A DNA stretch of 64,000 nucleotides from Mycobacterium sp. shizuoka-1 (GTDB lineage: Bacteria; Actinomycetota; Actinomycetes; Mycobacteriales; Mycobacteriaceae), in contig NZ_BEWG01000095.1 of assembly GCF_002723835.1 (NCBI RefSeq), forward strand, positions 1 to 64,000, written 5' to 3'. Below the pieces are notes generated by a model, which saw nothing but the letters and a program-made list of their open reading frames with translations, searched no databases and was not told the origin of the DNA. Position numbers and translations under genes: made by a program. Positions 59,281 to 64,000 of this stretch are shown here, one piece after another (positions within the stretch are counted from its first letter, which is position 1; every line of letters starts with the position of its first letter).

Positions 59281-60378
59281 TCAAGCCGGTGTGTCGGCCA
59301 ACTCGCGGCCGATCTGCCGCAGCTGCGCGGTCGCGCCGCCGAGGGCGAACTCGACCTGCTTGGCGGTCAAAAAGTACCGGTGCACCTGGTGGTCGACGTC
59401 GATGCCGACACCGCCGTGCACGTGCACCGTGGTGTGCGCCACCCGATGGCCCGCCTCGGCCGCCCAGAAGGCAGCGGTGGCCACCTCGACGTCGGCGGGC
59501 AGATCCTCCGACAGCCGCCATGAGGCCTGCACGAGCGCGAGTCCGAGCCCCTTGATCTCGATGTAGTCGTCGGCCAACCGTGCCGAGACGGCCTGGAAGC
59601 TGCCGATCGGGCGGTCGAACTGCTCACGGGTGCGGGCGTATTCCGCGGTCAGCTCGAGCGCGCGCTCGAGCACGCCGAGCTGGAACGCGGTGTACCCCAG
59701 CGTCTTGTGCGTGCTCAGCCAGGCCAGCACGTCGGTGTCGCCCACGACGCGGTCGGCACCGACCTCGACTCCGGCGAGCTCGAGTTCGCCCGCGCTGTTC
59801 TTGCCGGTGGTCAACAGCGGGGTCACCGACACACCGGCGTCGGCGGCAGCCACCAGGAAGACTTTGGTGCCGGAATCGGTCTCGGCGGGGACCAGGAACG
59901 CGTCGGCGACCGGGCCGAACGCGACCTGCGTGCGGCCGCCGGTCAGGCGGTAGCCGTCGCCGGCGGCAGTCGCCTGCACCGGGCCCTGGCCGAATTCGCC
60001 GTCGAGGGCGACGGTGAGGATCTTCTCGCCCGCCACCGCGGGGGCGGCCCACGCCTGCTGCAGGGCATCGGTGCCGAATCGGGCCAGCGCGCCGGCCCCG
60101 AGAACCACCGACTCCAGGTAGGGGACCGCGCTCAACTGGCGGCCCAGCGCGGTCAGAATCGCGGTCTGTTCCAGCACGCCGTACCCGCCGCCGCCGACCG
60201 ACTCCGGTGCGGCCGTCGACAGGATGTCGGCGTCGATCAGCTTGCGCCACAACTCGGTGTCGAAACGCTGGTCGAGCCCGTCGAGCGCGCGCTGATGCTC
60301 AGGTGTGCACACCGCGTCGACGATGGTGCCGACCAGCCCCGAAAGGTCCTGCGATGCTTCTGTTCTGGTGAAATCCAT
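59281..60378 (-). CDS. fadE27: Acyl-CoA dehydrogenase FadE27 (ChsE5)
   Basis: A 365-residue acyl-CoA dehydrogenase half-subunit (Rv3505). It has the C-terminal HGGVGIDVDHQVHRYFLTAK segment and RTREQFDRPIGSFQAVSARLADD flavin-contact region. It pairs with FadE26 in the ChsE4-ChsE5 heterotetramer, which desaturates the five-carbon side-chain CoA (first cycle). Its ATG at 60378 lies 20 bases after the fadE26 stop. Confidence 0.92.
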   Translation of the reverse strand: MDFTRTEASQDLSGLVGTIVDAVCTPEHQRALDGLDQRFDTELWRKLIDADILSTAAPESVGGGGYGVLEQTAILTALGRQLSAVPYLESVVLGAGALARFGTDALQQAWAAPAVAGEKILTVALDGEFGQGPVQATAAGDGYRLTGGRTQVAFGPVADAFLVPAETDSGTKVFLVAAADAGVSVTPLLTTGKNSAGELELAGVEVGADRVVGDTDVLAWLSTHKTLGYTAFQLGVLERALELTAEYARTREQFDRPIGSFQAVSARLADDYIEIKGLGLALVQASWRLSEDLPADVEVATAAFWAAEAGHRVAHTTVHVHGGVGIDVDHQVHRYFLTAKQVEFALGGATAQLRQIGRELADTPA

Positions 60379-60398
60379 GGTGGGGTCCTCGTCCTATC

Positions 60399-61583
60399 TC
60401 AACGGTTCACTCGGGGCAGGCCCAGCGCCACCATGCCGATGATGTCGCGCTGAATCTCGTTGGTGCCGCCACCGAAGGTCAGGATCAGGGCCGCGCGGTG
60501 CATCCGCTCCACCCGACCGCGCAGGAGCGCACCGTGGGAATCCTGACGCAGCGTGGCGGACGGTCCGAGGATCTCCATCAGCAGCCGGTAGGCCTCGGTG
60601 GCCAGTTCGGTACCGAAGACCTTGGCCGCCGAGGCGTCGGCAGGGCTCAGCGTTCCGCTCTTGGCGGAGGCGAGCTCCCAGTTGATCAGCTTGAGGTACT
60701 CGGCCTTGGCGTGCACCCGGGCCAGATTGAGCTGCACCCATTCGGAATCGATGAGCCGGTTGCCGTGCGCATCCTTCGTGTTCTGCGCCCACTCCCGAAC
60801 CTGGTTGAGCGCCAAGAAGATCGGCTGCGCGGACACCAGTGCGACGCGCTCGTGGTTGAGTTGGTTGGTGACCAGCTTCCAGCCGCCGTTCTCCTCGCCG
60901 ACCCGGCTGCTCACCGGCACGCGAACGTCCTGGTAGTAGGTGGCGCTGGTGCCGACACCGGCCATCGTGTGCACCGGGGTCCAGGAAAAACCTTCCGACG
61001 TGGTGGGCACGATCAGCACCGAGATGCCGCGGTGTTTCTTGGCTTCGGGGTTGGTGCGCACCGCGAGCCAGACGTAGTCGGCGTACTGGATCAGGCTGGT
61101 CCACATCTTCTGGCCGTTGACCACGTAGTCGTCGCCGTCACGCACCGCCGCGGTGCGCAATCCCGCCAGGTCGGTGCCGGCACCGGGTTCGGAGTAGCCG
61201 ATCGCGAAGTGCAGGTCACCGGAGGCGATCTTGGGCAGGTAGAAACTCTTCTGCTCGTCGGTGCCGAAGGCCATGATCGTCGGCGCGACGCTGTTGATCG
61301 TCAGGAACGGCACCGGGGCGCCGGCGATGGCGGCCTCGTCGGTGAAGATCAGTGAGTCCATCGGGTCGCGGTTCTGGCCGCCGTACTCCGTAGGCCAGTT
61401 CAGCGTGAGCCAGCCGTCCTTGCCCATCTGGGACACGGTCTCGCGGTAGACGTTGCCGGTGCCGATCTCGCCGCCGGTCGTCGACATCAGCGCTTCCTGG
61501 CGCTCGGGGGTCATCAGCTTGCCGAAGTAGGTTCGGAGCTCGCGGCGCAGCTCCTCTTGTTCCGGGGTGTAACTGATCCGCAT
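60399..61583 (-). CDS. fadE26: Acyl-CoA dehydrogenase FadE26 (ChsE4)
   Basis: A 394-residue dehydrogenase (Rv3504), homologous to FadE29 of the cyp125 operon: IGYSEPGAGTDLAGLRT, MWTSLIQYADYVWL, and ILTFGGGTNEIQRDIIG at the C-terminus. With FadE27 it forms the enzyme acting first on cholesterol side-chain CoA. It is the first gene of its operon, with a KstR operator 57 bases upstream of the ATG. Confidence 0.93.
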   Translation of the reverse strand: MRISYTPEQEELRRELRTYFGKLMTPERQEALMSTTGGEIGTGNVYRETVSQMGKDGWLTLNWPTEYGGQNRDPMDSLIFTDEAAIAGAPVPFLTINSVAPTIMAFGTDEQKSFYLPKIASGDLHFAIGYSEPGAGTDLAGLRTAAVRDGDDYVVNGQKMWTSLIQYADYVWLAVRTNPEAKKHRGISVLIVPTTSEGFSWTPVHTMAGVGTSATYYQDVRVPVSSRVGEENGGWKLVTNQLNHERVALVSAQPIFLALNQVREWAQNTKDAHGNRLIDSEWVQLNLARVHAKAEYLKLINWELASAKSGTLSPADASAAKVFGTELATEAYRLLMEILGPSATLRQDSHGALLRGRVERMHRAALILTFGGGTNEIQRDIIGMVALGLPRVNR

Positions 61584-61640
61584 CGCGCTCGATCCTTCGC
61601 TGAAGTTGCTTGCCGTCGGCGACCCGCCGACACTCCTGGT

Positions 61641-61654
61641 TGTAACACGTTCTA
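61641..61654. promoter_or_regulatory. KstR operator between fadE26 and fdxD
   Basis: TGTAACACGTTCTA, a full KstR match identical to the fadD19/echA19 site, in the 176-base divergent region. The rest of that region shows no gene; AAGGAGG lies before fdxD. Confidence 0.88.
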
Positions 61655-61759
61655 GTCTTGTGGTCCAGCGCCCGTTAGGGCCAGGTATCGATCCATCTGG
61701 TCGTATCGTGGTGCTGCGAATGCCCCACCGCCTGGGGTCGGTCAGCCAAGGAGGTTGTC

Positions 61760-61951
61760 ATGCGCGTCGAAGTCGACCGTGATCGCTGTGAAGGAAACGC
61801 TGTCTGTGTGGGAATCGCCCCGGACCTGTTCGAACTCGATGACGAGGACTACGTCATCGTGACCAAGGACCCGATCCCCGCCGACCAGGAGGAGCTGGCC
61901 GAGCAGGCCATCGCCGAATGCCCCCGTGCCGCCCTGACCCGCAAAGACTAG
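61760..61951 (+). CDS. fdxD: 3Fe-4S ferredoxin FdxD
   Basis: A 63-residue ferredoxin (Rv3503c) with C-EGNAV-C and a distal C-P, the three-cysteine pattern of P450-associated [3Fe-4S] ferredoxins. It is a likely electron donor for CYP125/CYP142 or the Fad dehydrogenases in the same regulon. AAGGAGG precedes the ATG, and hsd4A follows 13 bases downstream. Confidence 0.92.
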   Translation: MRVEVDRDRCEGNAVCVGIAPDLFELDDEDYVIVTKDPIPADQEELAEQAIAECPRAALTRKD

Positions 61952-61964
61952 AGGTATTCGTAAC

Positions 61965-62879
61965 TTGACTGCACAAGACGACGCGACGGATCTGTCCGGA
62001 CGCGTAGCGGTGGTGACCGGTGCCGCCTCCGGGCTCGGCCGCGCCGAGGCCATCGGGTTGGCGAAGTCCGGTGCGACGGTCGTCGTCAACGACATGGCCA
62101 AGGCGCTCGACTCGTCCGACGTCCTCGACGAGATCAGCGCCGTGGGCTCCAAGGGTGTGGCGGTTGCCGGTGACATCAGCGCGCGCTCGACGGCCGATGA
62201 ACTGGTGGCCACCGCCGACGGGCTCGGCGGGCTGAGCATCGTGGTCAACAATGCCGGTATCACCCGCGACCGGATGCTGTTCAACATGACCGACGAGGAC
62301 TGGGATGCGGTCATCGCCGTGCACCTGCGGGGGCACTTCCTGCTGACCCGCAACGCCGCGACCTACTGGCGCAACCAGGCCAAGGACAACGGTGGTTCGG
62401 TCTACGGCCGCATCATCAACACCACGTCGGAAGCCGGTCTGTCCGGGCCGATCGGCCAGGCCAACTACGGTGCCGCCAAGGCAGGTATCACGGCGCTGAC
62501 GCTGACGGCGTCGCGGGCGCTCGGACGCTACGGCGTGCGAGCCAACGCGATCGCTCCGCGGGCGCGCACCGCGATGACCGCGGACGTGTTCGGCGACGCT
62601 CCGGAGCTCGCCGAGGGCGAGGTCGATCCGCTGTCGCCCGAGCATGTGGTGACGCTGGTGCGTTTCCTGGCCTCGCCGGCCTCGGACAAGGTCAACGGAC
62701 AGGTGTTCGTGGTCTACGGGCCGTCGGTCGCGCTGGTGGCCGCACCGACCACCGAGCATCAGTTCGATGCCGACGGCGCCGCGTGGGATCCGGCAACCTT
62801 GGGCGATGCGATGGGTGCCTACTTCGCTGATCGCGACCCGGAGCGCACCTTCGGTGTGATGGGCCTGCTGCGCGACTGA
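61965..62879 (+). CDS. hsd4A: Steroid 3-hydroxyacyl-CoA/17beta-hydroxysteroid dehydrogenase Hsd4A
   Basis: A 304-residue MFE-2-type SDR (Rv3502c). Cofactor loop VTGAASGLGRAEA, VVNNAGITRD, and catalytic QANYGAAKAG are present. It oxidises the side-chain hydroxyacyl-CoA in the sterol beta-oxidation cycle and can act on 17-hydroxysteroids. The rare TTG start at 61965 is needed: no ATG or GTG precedes the fold in frame after the fdxD stop. Ends beside a strong hairpin. Confidence 0.9.
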   Translation: MTAQDDATDLSGRVAVVTGAASGLGRAEAIGLAKSGATVVVNDMAKALDSSDVLDEISAVGSKGVAVAGDISARSTADELVATADGLGGLSIVVNNAGITRDRMLFNMTDEDWDAVIAVHLRGHFLLTRNAATYWRNQAKDNGGSVYGRIINTTSEAGLSGPIGQANYGAAKAGITALTLTASRALGRYGVRANAIAPRARTAMTADVFGDAPELAEGEVDPLSPEHVVTLVRFLASPASDKVNGQVFVVYGPSVALVAAPTTEHQFDADGAAWDPATLGDAMGAYFADRDPERTFGVMGLLRD

Positions 62880-62881
62880 TT

Positions 62882-62911
62882 CCTAGGCCGGCGCGTTCGC
62901 GCCGGCCTAGG
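62882..62911. terminator. Bidirectional hairpin terminator hsd4A/otsA
   Basis: CCTAGGCCGGCGCG (62882-62895) is perfectly inverted at 62898-62911 with only two bases between, giving a very stable stem. It sits two bases after the hsd4A stop, and the otsA stop codon (62907-62909) lies inside its right arm, so it can terminate both convergent genes. No T-run, as is usual in actinobacteria. Confidence 0.85.
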
Positions 62912-64000
62912 CGTCGGCGGCCGCCTCGTCGGCGGCGTCCGAGTTCTTGGTGTCGGCCAGCGCGTCCAGGAAGGACCGCGCCCAGCGGTCGACGTCGTGC
63001 GCGAGCACTTGGCGCCGCAGCGCCCGCATCCGGCGCCTACCCTCTTCCGGGGTCTGGTTCAGCGCGGCCTCGATGGTGTCCTTGACGCCCTCGAGATCGT
63101 GCGGGTTGGTCAGATAGGCCTGGCGGAGTTCGGCTGCGGCACCGGTGAATTCACTGAGTACCAGCGCGCCGCCGAGATCGCTGCGGCAGGCCACGTACTC
63201 CTTGGCCACCAGGTTCATGCCGTCCCGGAAGGGCGTCACCAGCATGACGTCGGCCGCCACGAAGAAGGCGATCAGTTCCTCGCGGGGCACCGGCCGGTGC
63301 AGGTAGTGCACCACCGGGTGGCCGACTTCGCCGTACTCACCGTTGATGTGGCCGACCTGCTGCTCGATTTCGTTGCGCAGGATCCGGTAGCTCTCCACTC
63401 GTTCGCGGCTCGGGGTGGCCAGCTGCACCAGGACCGTGTCGTCGCGCTTGGCCCGGCCTTCGGCCAGCAATTCCGAAAACGCCTTGAGCCGGACGTCGAT
63501 GCCTTTGGTGTAGTCCAGCCGGTCGACGCCGAGCAGGATCTTGCGAGGGTTGCCGAGCTCGGCACGGATTTCCTTGGCCCGCCTGCGGATACCGCGATTG
63601 CGCGCGGTGCCGTCCAGGTCGGCGGAATCGATGGAGATCGGAAAGGCACCGACCTTGACCGTGCGGAAGCCCAGCTGTACCTCACCGAACCGCGACCGGA
63701 CACCCACTGAAGCCCGAGACGTGTTGGCGCCGACCAGGCGTCGCGACAGGAACAGGAAGTTCTGCGCGCCGCCGGGCAGATGGAACCCCACCAGATCGGC
63801 GCCCAGCAGGCCTTCGATTATCTCGGTTCGCCATGGCATCTGCATGAACAGCTCCACCGGCGGAAACGGGATATGCAGAAAGAACCCGATCGTCAGGTCG
63901 GGCCGCAACATCCGCAGCATCTTGGGCACCAGTTGGAGCTGGTAGTCCTGAACCCACACGGTGGCACCTTCGGCCGCCGCGCGGGACGTCGCTTCGGCGA
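62907..64000 (-). CDS. otsA: Trehalose-6-phosphate synthase OtsA (partial, 5' end outside the window)
   Basis: A GT20-family glycosyltransferase open at the right edge. About 364 C-terminal residues are visible: VWVQDYQLQLVPKMLR, FFLHIPFPPVELF, ILLGVDRLDYTKGIDVRLKAF (UDP/NDP-glucose and phosphate site), TPFRDGMNLVAKEYVACR. It makes trehalose-6-phosphate from glucose-6-phosphate and nucleotide-glucose. The frame continues without stop to base 64000, so the GTG at 63959 is not the true start. Corresponds to Rv3490; marks the end of the steroid locus. Confidence 0.93.
   Translation of the reverse strand, partial: AEATSRAAAEGATVWVQDYQLQLVPKMLRMLRPDLTIGFFLHIPFPPVELFMQMPWRTEIIEGLLGADLVGFHLPGGAQNFLFLSRRLVGANTSRASVGVRSRFGEVQLGFRTVKVGAFPISIDSADLDGTARNRGIRRRAKEIRAELGNPRKILLGVDRLDYTKGIDVRLKAFSELLAEGRAKRDDTVLVQLATPSRERVESYRILRNEIEQQVGHINGEYGEVGHPVVHYLHRPVPREELIAFFVAADVMLVTPFRDGMNLVAKEYVACRSDLGGALVLSEFTGAAAELRQAYLTNPHDLEGVKDTIEAALNQTPEEGRRRMRALRRQVLAHDVDRWARSFLDALADTKNSDAADEAAADA

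Noticed and set aside
1..64000. tRNA, rRNA, CRISPR, insertion sequence or phage genes
   Set aside because: None was recognised on either strand; the few inverted repeats are isolated and not arranged as arrays.

Overview
This is a high-GC actinobacterial chromosome segment. Gene content and order match the cholesterol-catabolism locus of the genus Mycobacterium (Mycolicibacterium), roughly the Rv3490-Rv3545c region of M. tuberculosis. Seven 14-bp operators fit the KstR pattern TnnAACnnGTTnnA, one of them with a single mismatch. No PE/PPE genes are seen, so a non-tuberculous, probably environmental, species is likely; the species cannot be fixed from this window. No rRNA, tRNA, CRISPR array, insertion sequence or phage gene was recognised.

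Layout. 0.1-6.1 kb (+): cyp125-fadE28-fadE29-chsH2-chsH1-ltp2, the operon that oxidises the sterol side chain and removes its last propionyl unit. 6.1-7.1 kb: a DUF559/AbiEi-like gene bracketed by two related palindromes. 7.1-28.3 kb: an aromatic-catabolism island placed between ltp2 and hsd4B, where M. tuberculosis carries only PPE63. It holds a five-gene toluene-4-monooxygenase-type cluster on the minus strand (tmoABCDE order) followed by a secreted lipase-like protein without its nucleophile. A divergent plus-strand cluster follows: a six-component-type phenol hydroxylase, catechol 2,3-dioxygenase, a hydrolase, an IclR regulator, a split PEP-synthase-like pair resembling phenylphosphate synthase or CreH/CreI, and the hydratase, decarboxylase, tautomerase and dehydrogenase of the meta pathway. 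A ferredoxin reductase on the minus strand ends the island.

28.4-34 kb: hsd4B and kstD (-), then hsaE-hsaG-hsaF (+), for ring opening and the last steps of ring catabolism. 34-37.4 kb: a RecQ helicase fused to a phosphoribosyltransferase domain, a small secreted haem-binding-like protein, and a second IclR regulator. 37.5-49.6 kb: a DUF1214/SDR/sulfotransferase operon, kshA, a gamma-carbonic-anhydrase-like protein, a 44-residue zinc-ribbon ORF, and a ltp3/ltp4/DUF35/LLM operon. 49.6-62.9 kb: cyp142, a cutinase, echA19, a fadD19-nitronate monooxygenase-amidohydrolase-ilvX operon, fadE26-fadE27-fadD17, and fdxD-hsd4A. The window ends in a partial otsA.

Main inference. A palindrome, CGTTCCG-N5-CGGAACG (core TTCC-N7-GGAA, the spacing of the known IclR-family GenR site), occurs exactly or with few mismatches at seven places: twice between the two monooxygenase clusters, and upstream of the phenol hydroxylase beta subunit, the hydroxylase reductase, the hydratase, the orphan reductase and the steroid gene hsaE. 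The island has no acetaldehyde dehydrogenase or 4-hydroxy-2-oxovalerate aldolase of its own, and hsaG/hsaF next door encode exactly those activities. The sequence therefore suggests that phenol and sterol catabolism share one lower pathway, under both KstR and the island's IclR regulator.
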